A DNA stretch of 64,000 bases from Pseudomonas sp. TMP9 (GCF_037943105.1 NZ_CP149803.1:3142001-3206000), one strand, 5' to 3'. Shown: positions 8,948 to 18,272, numbered from the stretch's first letter. Numbers and translations are program-made. The notes: a model not told the origin generated them from the letters alone.

Positions 8948-10750
8948 ATGCCTAACGCCCCTATCGCCTTCACCCTCGCCGACTGGCAACAGGCCTACCG
9001 CGACGGCCAATCGCCCGCCGAGCTGCTGCATAGCCTGCTTGATCAACTAACCTGCGCGGATAACGCCTGGATTGTTCTGGCCAATGAGGCTCAACTGAGC
9101 ACGCAACTCGATGGTTTAGCCGCCCGATTGAGGGATGCAGGCGGCGACCTGAGTAAGCTGCCGTTGTACGGCGTGCCATTCGCCATCAAGGACAATATCG
9201 ACGCCGCCGGTTGGCCCACCACCGCCGCCTGCCCGGAGTTTGCCTACAGCGCGGCAGCCGACGCCACGGTGGTGGCAAAGCTGCGGGCAGCCGGTGCCAT
9301 TCTGATCGGCAAGACCAACCTCGACCAGTTCGCCACCGGCCTGGTCGGCACCCGCTCACCCCATGGCGCGGTGCGCAACAGTTTTAACCCAGATTACGTC
9401 AGCGGCGGTTCCAGCTCCGGCTCGGCCAGTGTGGTGGCGCGCGGCTTGGTGCCGTTCTCGCTGGGCACCGACACCGCTGGTTCAGGCCGTGTGCCCGCCG
9501 GCTTCAACAATATTGTTGGGCTCAAGCCGAGCAAAGGCTGGCTGTCCACTAGCGGCGTGGTGCCAGCCTGCAAGACGCTCGATTGCATCTCAGTATTCGC
9601 CCTGACCGTGAGCGACGCCCTGACCGTCGCGCAGATTGCCGGTGGCTATGATGCAACCGACCCCTACAGCCGTAAAAACCCCATGAGCGCCAAGGTTGGG
9701 ATGCCGGCCAAGCCCCGTTTAGCCGTGCCGAGCAATCCCGCGTTTTTTGGCGACTCGCAGAATCAGGCGGTCTATGCAGCGGCGCTGGACACACTGCGCG
9801 CGCTGGGTGCAGAGGTCTGCGAAATCGACTTCACGCCCTTTCGGCAACTGGCCGACCAACTCTATTACGGCAGCTGGGTAGCTGAGCGCACGGTGGCGCT
9901 GGAAGGCGTCAATCCTGCGCATATCAACCCGGTGGTACGCGGCATCGTCGATAATGGCCATACCTACAGCGCCTGCGACGCTTACAAGGCCGAATACATT
10001 CGCGCCGAACTGAGCCGCACCATCAACGAGGTACTCGCCGATTTCGACGCATTGGTGGTGCCGACCTCGCCGACCATTCGCAGCCTCGCCGAGATGGAGG
10101 TTGAACCGGTGTTGTTCAACAGCCAGTTCGGCACCTACACCAACTTCACCAACCTCGCCGACCTCTCAGCCCTGGCCCTGCCAGCCGGCTTTCGCGCTGA
10201 CGGCCTGCCCGCCGGCATCACCTTGATTGCCCCCGCTTGGCACGACCAGGCCCTGGCTGCTTTCGGCAAACGCTGGCAGCACGCACTCAACCTACCGCTG
10301 GGTGCAACCGGCCGCGCGCTGCCTAGCCAGATGACCAACAACGATCCTGCGCCGGGTGGCGTACGCGTAGCCGTGGTCGGCGCTCACCTCACCGGCATGC
10401 CACTTAATTTTCAACTGACCAGCCGCGACGCCGTGCTGGTGGAGCAAACCACCAGCGCCGCCACCTATCGGCTGTATGCACTGCCCGGCACCGTGCCGCC
10501 CAAACCGGGGCTGGCGCGGGTGGCTGAGGATGGCGCGGCAATCATCGTCGAGCTGTGGGATATCCCCCAAGCGCGCTTTGGCGAGTTTGTCGCAGAAATC
10601 CCTGCACCACTGGGCATCGGCAACCTGCAATTGGCTGATGGCCGCTGGGTCAAAGGCTTTATCTGTGAGCCGTATGCCCTGCACGGCGCGCGCGACATCA
10701 CCAGCTTTGGCGGCTGGCGCGCATTCATTGCCAGCCAGCAGCAGGGCTGA
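8948..10750 (+). CDS. atzF: Allophanate hydrolase
   Basis: Hydrolyses allophanate to ammonia and carbon dioxide, completing ATP-dependent urea, biuret or guanidine breakdown. The 600-residue protein has an amidase-signature domain (about 1-440) with the Lys-cisSer-Ser triad K81 (FAIKDN), S155 (SGGSSSGSAS) and nucleophile S179 (DTAGSGRVPAG), at the spacing known for AtzF. A C-terminal AtzF domain follows (about 465-600, GVRVAVVGAHLTGMPLN and TSFGGWRAFI). Length is typical of the stand-alone form. It has its own sigma-54 promoter and is followed after five bases by a GntR regulator. No urea carboxylase gene is in the window. Confidence 0.92.
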   Translation: MPNAPIAFTLADWQQAYRDGQSPAELLHSLLDQLTCADNAWIVLANEAQLSTQLDGLAARLRDAGGDLSKLPLYGVPFAIKDNIDAAGWPTTAACPEFAYSAAADATVVAKLRAAGAILIGKTNLDQFATGLVGTRSPHGAVRNSFNPDYVSGGSSSGSASVVARGLVPFSLGTDTAGSGRVPAGFNNIVGLKPSKGWLSTSGVVPACKTLDCISVFALTVSDALTVAQIAGGYDATDPYSRKNPMSAKVGMPAKPRLAVPSNPAFFGDSQNQAVYAAALDTLRALGAEVCEIDFTPFRQLADQLYYGSWVAERTVALEGVNPAHINPVVRGIVDNGHTYSACDAYKAEYIRAELSRTINEVLADFDALVVPTSPTIRSLAEMEVEPVLFNSQFGTYTNFTNLADLSALALPAGFRADGLPAGITLIAPAWHDQALAAFGKRWQHALNLPLGATGRALPSQMTNNDPAPGGVRVAVVGAHLTGMPLNFQLTSRDAVLVEQTTSAATYRLYALPGTVPPKPGLARVAEDGAAIIVELWDIPQARFGEFVAEIPAPLGIGNLQLADGRWVKGFICEPYALHGARDITSFGGWRAFIASQQQG

Positions 10751-10755
10751 CCCCC

Positions 10756-11487
10756 ATGCAACTGAGCGGCGCGCCCAGCAGCGGTAAGGAACGCCCGGAG
10801 AATTTCGCCGAGCGCATCTACCTGCAGCTCAAAGACGACATCTTTGAGTTTCGCCTGCTGCCCGGTGATCGCTTCTCCGAAAGCGAGATCGCCGAGCGCA
10901 TGGCGGTTAGCCGCACGCCCGTGCGCCAGGCGTTGTATCGATTGGAACGTGAAGGCTATCTGCAGGTGTATTTCCGCAGCGGCTGGCAGGTCAAGCCGTT
11001 CGACTTCGCTCATTTTGAGGAATTGTACGAGGTGCGCATCGTCCTCGAACTGGAGGCTGTGCGGCGCTTATGCGAACGCCCTGTGGATGAGCAATCGCCT
11101 GCACTGGAACAACTAAAACGCACTTGGTTGGTGCGGCCCGAGCAACGTTTGCAGGATGGCCGCGAAGTCTCGCGCCTAGATGAGCGTTTTCATTGCTTGC
11201 TGGTGGAGGCGGCGGGCAACCGCGAAATGGCCCGCCTGCACGCCGAAGTGAGCGAGAAGATCCGCATTATCCGGCGTCTGGACTTCACCCAGAGCCCACG
11301 CGTAGCGGCCACTTATGCCGAACATGGACAAATACTTGCGGCAATTTTGTCGCGCCGAAGCAAAGAGGCACAGCTATTGCTCAAGACCCATGTAGAGGTC
11401 AGCAAGGCGCAAGTGCACACCATCACCCTGCATATGTTGCATAACGCGCGTCAGCGCAGCCTGCCAGACGCAGCGGTGAAGCCTTAG
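10756..11487 (+). CDS. GntR-family (FadR/FCD subgroup) transcriptional regulator
   Basis: A 243-residue regulator with an N-terminal winged helix (about residues 15-75, DRFSESEIAERMAVSRTPVRQAL) and an all-helical C-terminal FCD ligand-binding domain (LYEVRIVLELEAVRRL, then the DERFHCLLVEAAGN and YAEHGQILAAI metal-site type segments). It begins five bases after the allophanate hydrolase stop and shares its transcript. By position it probably controls that gene, the urt genes or both. The effector cannot be told from sequence. Confidence 0.88.
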   Translation: MQLSGAPSSGKERPENFAERIYLQLKDDIFEFRLLPGDRFSESEIAERMAVSRTPVRQALYRLEREGYLQVYFRSGWQVKPFDFAHFEELYEVRIVLELEAVRRLCERPVDEQSPALEQLKRTWLVRPEQRLQDGREVSRLDERFHCLLVEAAGNREMARLHAEVSEKIRIIRRLDFTQSPRVAATYAEHGQILAAILSRRSKEAQLLLKTHVEVSKAQVHTITLHMLHNARQRSLPDAAVKP

Positions 11488-11569
11488 GACTCGACCCTGT
11501 TTCAACTGCCAGATAAACAATTAGAAACCAGCAGCTCAAACACTTAAGTTCGTGAATGGAGATCGCACC

Positions 11570-12835
11570 ATGCAACGTCGCAATCTGATCAAGGCCTTTA
11601 CCCTGTCCGCGTCCATCGCCGCCATGGGCATGAGCTGGACCCTGCACGCCGCCGAAACCATCAAGGTGGGTGTGCTGCATTCGCTGTCTGGCACCATGGC
11701 CATCTCGGAAACCTCGCTGAAAGACATGGCGTTGATGACCATTGACGAGATCAACGCTAAAGGCGGCGTGCTCGGCAAGCAACTTGAAGCCGTAGTGGTT
11801 GACCCGGCGTCCAACTGGCCGCTGTTCGCCGAACGTGGTCGTCAGTTGCTGACCCAGGACAAAGTCGCCGTGACCTTCGGCTGCTGGACCTCGGTGTCGC
11901 GCAAATCCGTCCTGCCGGTCTATGAAGAACTCAACGGCCTGCTGTTCTACCCCGTGCAGTACGAAGGCGAAGAGATGTCGCCAAACGTGTTCTACACCGG
12001 TGCAGCGCCAAACCAGCAAGCCATCCCAGCGGTCGAGTACCTGATGAGCGAAGACGGCGGCGCTGCCAAGCGCTACTTCCTGCTCGGCACTGACTACGTT
12101 TACCCGCGCACCACCAACAAGATCCTGCGCGCCTTCCTGATCAGCAAAGGCGTGGCTGATAAAGACATCGAAGAGGTCTACACCCCGTTCGGTCATAGCG
12201 ATTACCAAACCATCGTCGCCAACATCAAGAAGTTCTCCGCCGGCGGCAAAACCGCGGTGATCTCCACTGTCAACGGTGACTCCAACGTACCGTTCTACAA
12301 AGAACTGGCCAACCAGGGCATCGAAGCCACCGACATTCCAGTGGTGGCCTTCTCGGTCGGTGAAGAAGAACTGCGCGGTATCGACACCAAACCGCTGGTC
12401 GGCCAGTTGGCCGCCTGGAACTACTTCCAGTCGGTCGAGAACCCGGTCAACACCAAGTTCGTCGCCGATTGGAAAGCCTACGCCCAAGCCAAGAAGCTGC
12501 CGAACGCCGATACCGTGGTCACCAATGACCCGATGGAAGCCACTTACGTAGGCATCCACATGTGGGCGCAAGCCGTTGAAAAAGCCGGCACCACCGATGT
12601 CGATAAGGTGCGCGAGGCCATGGCCGGGCAGACCTTTGCCGCGCCCAGTGGCTTCACTCTGACCATGGACAAAACCAACCATCACCTGCACAAGCCCGTA
12701 ATGATTGGTGAAGTACAGGAAGACGGTCAGTTCTCGGTGGTCTGGCAGACAGAAGGGCCAGTCCGTGCGCAGCCATGGAGCCCGTACATCGAAGGCAACG
12801 ACAAGAAGCCGGATTACGCGGTGAAGTCGAACTAA
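11570..12835 (+). CDS. urtA: Urea ABC transporter, substrate-binding protein
   Basis: Periplasmic binding protein of the high-affinity urea transporter. It is 421 residues long with a signal sequence (about 1-28) starting MQRRNLIKAF, a twin-arginine-like motif that may also work with Sec. The mature part has the branched-chain amino-acid-type receptor fold: KVGVLHSLSGTMAISE, FGCWTSVSRKSVLP, LFYPVQYEGEEMSPNVFYTGA. A GTG at 11552 would add six residues, but GGAG lies before ATG 11570. First gene of urtABCDE. No RpoN-type promoter is visible in the 82 bases before it. Confidence 0.95.
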   Translation: MQRRNLIKAFTLSASIAAMGMSWTLHAAETIKVGVLHSLSGTMAISETSLKDMALMTIDEINAKGGVLGKQLEAVVVDPASNWPLFAERGRQLLTQDKVAVTFGCWTSVSRKSVLPVYEELNGLLFYPVQYEGEEMSPNVFYTGAAPNQQAIPAVEYLMSEDGGAAKRYFLLGTDYVYPRTTNKILRAFLISKGVADKDIEEVYTPFGHSDYQTIVANIKKFSAGGKTAVISTVNGDSNVPFYKELANQGIEATDIPVVAFSVGEEELRGIDTKPLVGQLAAWNYFQSVENPVNTKFVADWKAYAQAKKLPNADTVVTNDPMEATYVGIHMWAQAVEKAGTTDVDKVREAMAGQTFAAPSGFTLTMDKTNHHLHKPVMIGEVQEDGQFSVVWQTEGPVRAQPWSPYIEGNDKKPDYAVKSN

Positions 12836-12889
12836 GGCAAAAAGCCCTCCCCCCCTGAATGTGCTGATAGCGCAGCACGCGTTTACCGC

Positions 12890-12913
12890 CCCTCTCCCGC
12901 TTGCGGGAGAGGG
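12890..12913 (+). repeat. Perfect hairpin after urtA
   Basis: CCCTCTCCCGC, two bases, GCGGGAGAGGG: 11-base perfect arms. It lies 54 bases after the urtA stop and could protect the 3' end of a urtA-only transcript, a common way of making more binding protein than permease. Confidence 0.6.
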
Positions 12914-12946
12914 CGTGGGCGACCCGTGAAGGCGGGGAAGGTCGCT

Positions 12947-12997
12947 GTAGCCCGGATGCAATCCGGGAAGACCGCTCCCGGATTGCATCCGGGCTAC
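12947..12997 (+). repeat. Palindromic repeat family B, perfect copy between urtA and urtB
   Basis: An inverted repeat with perfect 21-base arms, from GTAGCCCGGATG at the left to CATCCGGGCTAC at the right, around a 9-base centre. It ends 14 bases before the urtB ATG. This is the best-preserved family B copy in the window and suggests recent insertion or strong conservation. Confidence 0.8.
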
Positions 12998-13011
12998 GCC
13001 AAGGAACGCCC

Positions 13012-14583
13012 ATGTCCACTGCCCTTACCCGAACTCTACTGAGCCTGCTGTTGCTGCTGCCGTTGGCCGTGCACGCCGGTGATGCCCAAGACTTTGTCGC
13101 CGCTAACCCAGCCAAGCAGGCCAGCCTGCTGGAACGCTGGTCCGCTGCGCCCGATGCGGCGCGCCTGCCGTTGATTGAAGCCCTGCAACAAGGCCGCGTC
13201 GCAGCCGACAGCGCGAAAAACGCCTTTATTGAAATAGATGGCGCGTATCAACCTGCCGAAGGCGACGTGCAGCCTGTCGAAACACCCAAGAAGCTGCGCC
13301 TGAATAACCGCCTGCGCGGCCTGACCGCCACCGCACTGGCCAGCCACCAACTGCTCGGCGAAGACCCGGCACTGCGCCTGGCCGCTGCCAAGCAACTGCA
13401 GAAGAGTGCCAAACCGGCGCAACTGCAACTGCTCAACGCCCAAGTCGCCAGCGAAACCGACGATGGCGTGCGCGACGCCCTGACGCTGGCCCTGGCCAAC
13501 CTGCAACTGGTTGATAGCGACCCGGCCGTGCGCCTGGCAGCCGTTCGCCTGCTCGGTGAAACCGGCGACCCACTGGCCCGCACCCGCCTGGAAACCCTGC
13601 TCGACCCCGCCGTGGAAAGCGATGCTGGTGTACGCACCGCCGCCGAAACCAGCCTGGCGCAAGTCAAACGCAAACTGCTGATCGGCGAACTGCTCGGCCA
13701 GGCATTCAGCGGCCTGTCACTCGGCTCGATTCTGTTGCTGGCCGCCCTCGGTCTGGCCATCACCTTTGGCCTGCTCGGCGTCATCAACATGGCTCACGGC
13801 GAGATGCTGATGCTCGGTGCCTACTCCACCTGCATGGTGCAGGTCATGTTCCAGCGCTTCGCCCCGGAGGCGATTGCCCTCTATCCGCTGGTGGCGCTGC
13901 CGGTGGCATTTCTCGTCACCGCCACCATCGGCATGGCCTTGGAGCGTACGGTGATCCGCCATCTTTACGGCCGCCCGCTGGAAACCCTGCTGGCCACGTG
14001 GGGCATCAGCCTGATCTTGATCCAACTGGTACGGGTGACCTTTGGTGCGCAGAACGTTGAGGTGGCCAACCCTTACTGGCTGTCCGGCGGCATTCAGGTG
14101 CTGCCCAACCTGGTGCTGCCGTACAACCGCATCGTCATCATCGGCTTCGCCCTGTTTGTGGTGCTGCTGACCTGGCTGCTGCTGAACAAAACCCGCCTCG
14201 GCCTTAACGTGCGTGCGGTTACACAGAACCGCAACATGGCCGCCTGCTGCGGCGTGCCCACCGGCCGGGTGGATATGCTTGCCTTCGGCCTTGGCTCCGG
14301 TATCGCTGGCCTTGGCGGCGTGGCCCTGAGCCAGATCGGCAACGTCGGCCCGGACCTCGGCCAGAGCTACATCATCGACTCGTTTCTGGTGGTCGTGCTT
14401 GGCGGCGTTGGTCAACTCGCCGGTAGCGTCATGGCCGCCTTCGGCTTAGGTATCGCCAACAAAATTCTCGAACCGCAGATCGGTGCCGTGCTCGGCAAAA
14501 TCCTCATCCTCGCGCTGATCATTCTGTTTATTCAGAAACGCCCGCAAGGTCTGTTTGCTTTGAAAGGACGGGTGATCGACTGA
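13012..14583 (+). CDS. urtB: Urea ABC transporter, permease UrtB
   Basis: First inner-membrane permease of the urea transporter. The 523-residue protein has a signal peptide (MSTALTRTLLSLLLLLPLAVHA), a helical repeat-like periplasmic extension (about 25-220), then a LivH-type permease of eight or so helices starting LGQAFSGLSLGSILLLAALG, with INMAHGEMLMLGAY and QIGNVGPDLGQSYIIDSFLVVV. The long N-terminal extension is usual for UrtB of this group. ATG 13012 follows AAGGAACG; an in-frame start at 12901 would translate the palindromic repeat and is unlikely. It overlaps urtC (TGATG). Confidence 0.95.
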   Translation: MSTALTRTLLSLLLLLPLAVHAGDAQDFVAANPAKQASLLERWSAAPDAARLPLIEALQQGRVAADSAKNAFIEIDGAYQPAEGDVQPVETPKKLRLNNRLRGLTATALASHQLLGEDPALRLAAAKQLQKSAKPAQLQLLNAQVASETDDGVRDALTLALANLQLVDSDPAVRLAAVRLLGETGDPLARTRLETLLDPAVESDAGVRTAAETSLAQVKRKLLIGELLGQAFSGLSLGSILLLAALGLAITFGLLGVINMAHGEMLMLGAYSTCMVQVMFQRFAPEAIALYPLVALPVAFLVTATIGMALERTVIRHLYGRPLETLLATWGISLILIQLVRVTFGAQNVEVANPYWLSGGIQVLPNLVLPYNRIVIIGFALFVVLLTWLLLNKTRLGLNVRAVTQNRNMAACCGVPTGRVDMLAFGLGSGIAGLGGVALSQIGNVGPDLGQSYIIDSFLVVVLGGVGQLAGSVMAAFGLGIANKILEPQIGAVLGKILILALIILFIQKRPQGLFALKGRVID

Positions 14584-15671
14584 TGAGTGCAATCAATCAA
14601 ACGCTGCTGGCACGCGCCAGCGCCAAGCTTGGCCCGCAGGTATCAATCGGCCTCGGCCTGCTGGTGCTCGCCGTGCTGCTGGCCATGCCGCTGCTGCACC
14701 TGTTGCCAGCCGACAACGCCCTGCATGTCTCGGCCTACACCCTGACCTTGGTCGGCAAAATCCTCTGCTACTGCATTGTCGCCCTGGCGCTCGATCTGGT
14801 CTGGGGTTACGCCGGCCTGCTGTCACTCGGTCATGGCCTGTTCTTCGCCCTCGGCGGTTATGCCATGGGCATGTACCTGATGCGCGAAGCAGCGGGCGAC
14901 GGCCTACCCGCGTTTATGAGCTTCCTCGCTTGGACTGAGCTGCCCTGGTACTGGTACGGCACCGATAACTTCCTCTGGGCCATGTGCTTGGTGGTGCTAG
15001 CCCCTGGCCTACTGGCGCTGGTATTCGGCTTCTTCGCCTTCCGCTCGCGGATCAAAGGTGTGTACTTCTCGATCATGACCCAGGCGCTGACCTTCGCCGG
15101 CATGCTGTTGTTCTTCCGCAACGAAACCGGCTTTGGTGGCAACAACGGCTTTACCAATTTCAGAACAATTTTGGGGTTCGACATCACCTCAACGCACACC
15201 CGCGCGGCGCTGTTTCTCGCCACCGTACTGCTGCTGGTCGCCAGCCTGTATCTGGGCTGGCGGCTTGCCCGCAGCAAATTCGGCCGGGTGCTCACCGCCC
15301 TGCGTGATGCAGAAAACCGTCTGATGTTCTGCGGCTACGACCCGCGCGGCTACAAGCTGTTTATCTGGGTGCTCAGCGCAGTGCTCTGCGGCCTTGCGGG
15401 TGCGCTCTATGTGCCGCAGGTGGGCATCATCAACCCCAGCGAAATGTCGCCGACCAACTCCATCGAAGCCGCCGTCTGGGTCGCGTTGGGCGGGCGCGGC
15501 ACGCTGATCGGCCCGCTACTCGGCGCAGGCTTGGTCAACGGCATGAAGAGCTGGTTCACCGTGGCCTTCCCCGAGTACTGGCTGTTCGCCTTGGGCTTCT
15601 TATTCATTATCGTGACGCTGTTCTTGCCCAATGGCGTGATCGGCCTTCTGAAAAAGGGCAAAGAACAATGA
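14583..15671 (+). CDS. urtC: Urea ABC transporter, permease UrtC
   Basis: Second inner-membrane permease, LivM type, 362 residues with about nine to ten hydrophobic segments. Diagnostic stretches are DLVWGYAGLLSLGHGLFFALGGYAMGMYL, NNGFTNFRTILGFDI and EAAVWVALGGRGTLIGPLLGA. It pairs with UrtB to form the channel. The ATG overlaps the urtB stop by one base (TGATG) and its own stop overlaps urtD (ATGA), so urtBCD are translationally coupled. Confidence 0.95.
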   Translation: MSAINQTLLARASAKLGPQVSIGLGLLVLAVLLAMPLLHLLPADNALHVSAYTLTLVGKILCYCIVALALDLVWGYAGLLSLGHGLFFALGGYAMGMYLMREAAGDGLPAFMSFLAWTELPWYWYGTDNFLWAMCLVVLAPGLLALVFGFFAFRSRIKGVYFSIMTQALTFAGMLLFFRNETGFGGNNGFTNFRTILGFDITSTHTRAALFLATVLLLVASLYLGWRLARSKFGRVLTALRDAENRLMFCGYDPRGYKLFIWVLSAVLCGLAGALYVPQVGIINPSEMSPTNSIEAAVWVALGGRGTLIGPLLGAGLVNGMKSWFTVAFPEYWLFALGFLFIIVTLFLPNGVIGLLKKGKEQ

Positions 15672-16519
15672 GAGCCACTGCGACACCCGAACTGATGCTC
15701 GAGCCCGCCTTCGATCCCGCCGGCAGCGGCCGCGATGCAATTGGTGCCAGCACCCTGGCAACCAAGGGGCTCAACGTGCGCCACGGCACCATCCTGACCT
15801 TGGAAGACATCAACGTCAGCTTCGATGGCTTCAAAGCACTAACCAACCTGACGCTGTATATCGGCGTCGGCGAACTGCGCTGCATCATCGGCCCCAACGG
15901 TGCCGGCAAGACCACCATGATGGACGTGATCACCGGTAAAACTCGCCCGGATAATGGCGTGGCCTACTTCGGCGAAACCCTCGATTTGACGCAAATGAGC
16001 GAGGTGGAAATCGCCCAGTCCGGCATTGGCCGCAAGTTCCAAAAACCGACGGTATTTGAGGCGCTCAGCGTATTTGAAAACCTTGAACTGGCGCAGAAAA
16101 CCAACAAATCGGTATGGGCCAGCCTGCGCGCAAAACTGACCGGCGAGCAGCGCGACCGTATCGATGAAGTGCTGCAGACGATCAAGCTCGATGCCTCGCG
16201 CTCACGCCCTGCCGGGTTGCTCTCGCACGGGCAGAAGCAGTTTCTCGAGATCGGCATGCTGCTGGTGCAAGACCCGCAACTGCTGCTGCTCGATGAGCCA
16301 GTAGCAGGCATGACCGACGCCGAAACCGAGTTCACTGCCGAGCTGTTCAAGTCGCTGGCACGCAAGCACTCGCTGATGGTGGTCGAGCACGACATGGGCT
16401 TTGTTGGCTCCATCGCCGACCACGTCACCGTGCTGCACCAGGGCAGCGTGCTGGCCGAAGGCTCGCTGGAACAGGTGCAGGCCGATGAACGGGTGATTGA
16501 GGTGTACCTAGGCCGCTAG
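15668..16519 (+). CDS. urtD: Urea ABC transporter, ATP-binding protein UrtD
   Basis: First ATPase subunit, 283 residues, LivG type. Walker A is GPNGAGKTTMMD, the signature is LLSHGQKQFLEIGM (SHGQ in place of SGGQ, as is usual in UrtD), Walker B is LLLLDEPVAGMT with MVVEHDMGFV downstream. An N-terminal extension of about 45 residues precedes the ABC domain; an internal start is possible, but ATG 15668 overlaps the urtC stop and is favoured. urtE follows after a gap of 117 bases filled with repeats. Confidence 0.95.
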   Translation: MRATATPELMLEPAFDPAGSGRDAIGASTLATKGLNVRHGTILTLEDINVSFDGFKALTNLTLYIGVGELRCIIGPNGAGKTTMMDVITGKTRPDNGVAYFGETLDLTQMSEVEIAQSGIGRKFQKPTVFEALSVFENLELAQKTNKSVWASLRAKLTGEQRDRIDEVLQTIKLDASRSRPAGLLSHGQKQFLEIGMLLVQDPQLLLLDEPVAGMTDAETEFTAELFKSLARKHSLMVVEHDMGFVGSIADHVTVLHQGSVLAEGSLEQVQADERVIEVYLGR

Positions 16520-16522
16520 AAC

Positions 16523-16624
16523 GTAGGGTGGATGACGCTTTTTTCATCCACCACAGACACTGCACGGTGGATGGCCACCCCGTGGATCGGTAAAGCGTGA
16601 GCTACGCGCCCCGATCCACCCTAC
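16523..16624 (+). repeat. Palindromic repeat family A between urtD and urtE
   Basis: Two units: GTAGGGTGGATGACG...TCATCCACC (16523-16552), and a longer one opening at about 16566 with GGTGGATGG and closing with GATCCACCCTAC (to 16624). They fill almost the whole urtD-urtE gap and end 12 bases before the urtE ATG. Confidence 0.75.
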
Positions 16625-16636
16625 AAGGACACAACC

Positions 16637-17335
16637 ATGCTGCAAGTCCAACAACTGCATCAATACTACGGCGGCAGCCATATCCTGCGGGGGCTGTCGT
16701 TCGAGGCCAAAGTCGGCGAAGTCACCTGCCTGCTCGGCCGCAACGGCGTGGGTAAGACCACCCTGCTGAAATGCCTGATGGGCTTGATCCCGGCCAAAGA
16801 GGGCGCGGTGAACTGGGAAGGCAAGCCCATCACCGCATTCAAGCCGCACCAGCGCGTACACGCCGGCATCGCCTACGTGCCGCAAGGCCGGGAAATCTTC
16901 GGTCGCCTGACCGTGGAAGAAAACCTGCTCATGGGCCTGTCTCGCTTTCCCGGTAACGACGCAAAGGTGGTGCCAGAGTTTATTTACGAGCTGTTCCCGG
17001 TGCTGCGCGAGATGAAACACCGCCGTGGCGGCGACCTCTCCGGCGGCCAGCAGCAACAGCTGGCCATCGGCCGTGCACTGGCCAGCCAGCCGCGCCTGCT
17101 GATCCTCGACGAGCCCACCGAAGGCATCCAGCCTTCGGTGATCAAAGAGATCGGTGTGGTGATCAAAAAACTCGCCGAGCGCGGCGATATGGCCATCCTA
17201 CTGGTCGAGCAGTTCTATGACTTTGCCGCCGAGCTGGCCGACCAGTACCTGGTGATGAGCCGCGGCGAAATCGTCCAGCAAGGTCGTGGCGAGACCATGG
17301 AAGCGGATGGCGTGCGTGGCCTGGTGGCCATATGA
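16637..17335 (+). CDS. urtE: Urea ABC transporter, ATP-binding protein UrtE
   Basis: Second ATPase subunit, 232 residues, LivF type. It has Walker A GRNGVGKTTLLKC, signature LSGGQQQQLAIGRAL, Walker B LLILDEPTEGIQPS and AILLVEQFYDFAAEL. Length is normal. A good site (AAGGAC) lies upstream of the ATG, so the gene can be translated independently of urtD despite the intervening palindromes. A further repeat cluster separates it from ureD. Confidence 0.95.
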   Translation: MLQVQQLHQYYGGSHILRGLSFEAKVGEVTCLLGRNGVGKTTLLKCLMGLIPAKEGAVNWEGKPITAFKPHQRVHAGIAYVPQGREIFGRLTVEENLLMGLSRFPGNDAKVVPEFIYELFPVLREMKHRRGGDLSGGQQQQLAIGRALASQPRLLILDEPTEGIQPSVIKEIGVVIKKLAERGDMAILLVEQFYDFAAELADQYLVMSRGEIVQQGRGETMEADGVRGLVAI

Positions 17336-17343
17336 AACGCACT

Positions 17344-17418
17344 GTAGGGTGGATGACGCGCAGCTCATCCACCACTTAGCAAACCGCTGGTGGATGGGTA
17401 AAGCGTCATCCACCCTAC
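17344..17418 (+). repeat. Palindromic repeat family A between urtE and ureD
   Basis: GTAGGGTGGATGACGCGC with TCATCCACC (17344-17373), then GGTGGATGGG...TCATCCACCCTAC (17389-17418). The outer ends GTAGGGTGGATGACG and CGTCATCCACCCTAC are exact inverted copies. It ends 11 bases before the ureD ATG and covers its likely ribosome-binding region. Confidence 0.8.
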
Positions 17419-17429
17419 GATAAGACCCT

Positions 17430-18269
17430 ATGAACGCATCCGTACCCGTCTCCGTATTTACCCCCAGCTGGCACGCCGAGCTGGAGCTGGGCTATGGCCG
17501 CGATGGCGATGCCACCCGCCCGACCCTACGTCGCCATAAAGGCCCGCTGCGGGTGCAAAAGCATCTGTATGCCGAAGGTCCCGAGGTATGCCAGCACATT
17601 ATCGTGCACCCGCCAGGTGGCATCGCCGGTGGTGACCGTCTGGATATCTCGGCCACGGTCGGCGCCAACGCCTGGGCCCAGCTGACAAGCCCCGGTGCAG
17701 CCAAGTGGTACCGTGCGGCCGGCCCGGCCTATCAGCACCTCCGGCTGCGTGTCGAAGCCGGCGCCACCCTGGAATGGCTGCCGCAAGAAACCATCGTCTA
17801 CGCCGCCGCCCAGGCTGAACTGAGCACCGAGATTGCACTGTTCGGCGATGCCAAGCTGCTCTATTGGGATACCGTCGCTCTCGGCCGCCCAGCCAGTGGC
17901 GAACGCTTCGATGCTGGCCACTTCCAAGCCGAACTGAATATCCGCCGCGACGGCCAGTTGCTCTGGCATGAACGCCAGCGTGTAGTCGGCGGCGATGGCT
18001 TGCTCGATTCGCCCATCGGCCTGGACGGCAAACCGGTTTTCGCCACCCTGCTGATCACTGGCGAAATCGACAGCGAATTGCTGGAACGCTGCCGCAATCT
18101 GACCACACCGGTACGCGGCAACCTAACTCAACTACCGGGCCTGCTGGTGGCCCGTTGCCTAGCCAGTGAAGCGCTGCATGCCCGCGACTGGCTAATCGAA
18201 CTTTGGCGCTTATTGCGCCCTGAATTGCTCGGACGCGATACCGTCCCCCCAAGAATCTGGAGTACCTGA
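17430..18269 (+). CDS. ureD: Urease accessory protein UreD
   Basis: Chaperone that binds apo-urease and, with UreF and UreG, helps deliver nickel. The 279-residue protein shows the family pattern [19 protein letters not shown] text (here [16 protein letters not shown]), [10 protein letters not shown] and [11 protein letters not shown]. Length is normal. It precedes ureA by three bases. ureE, ureF and ureG are not in the window and must lie elsewhere, as they do in P. aeruginosa. Confidence 0.93.
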   Translation: MNASVPVSVFTPSWHAELELGYGRDGDATRPTLRRHKGPLRVQKHLYAEGPEVCQHIIVHPPGGIAGGDRLDISATVGANAWAQLTSPGAAKWYRAAGPAYQHLRLRVEAGATLEWLPQETIVYAAAQAELSTEIALFGDAKLLYWDTVALGRPASGERFDAGHFQAELNIRRDGQLLWHERQRVVGGDGLLDSPIGLDGKPVFATLLITGEIDSELLERCRNLTTPVRGNLTQLPGLLVARCLASEALHARDWLIELWRLLRPELLGRDTVPPRIWST

Positions 18270-18272
18270 CTG

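Noticed and set aside
11423-12988. 521-codon open frame antisense to urtA
   Set aside because: It runs opposite a clear UrtA and across the repeats; histidine/glycine/valine-rich shadow without motifs.
12901-13011. Longer urtB starting before the palindrome
   Set aside because: It would translate the family B repeat, and ATG 13012 has a ribosome-binding site and a clean signal peptide.
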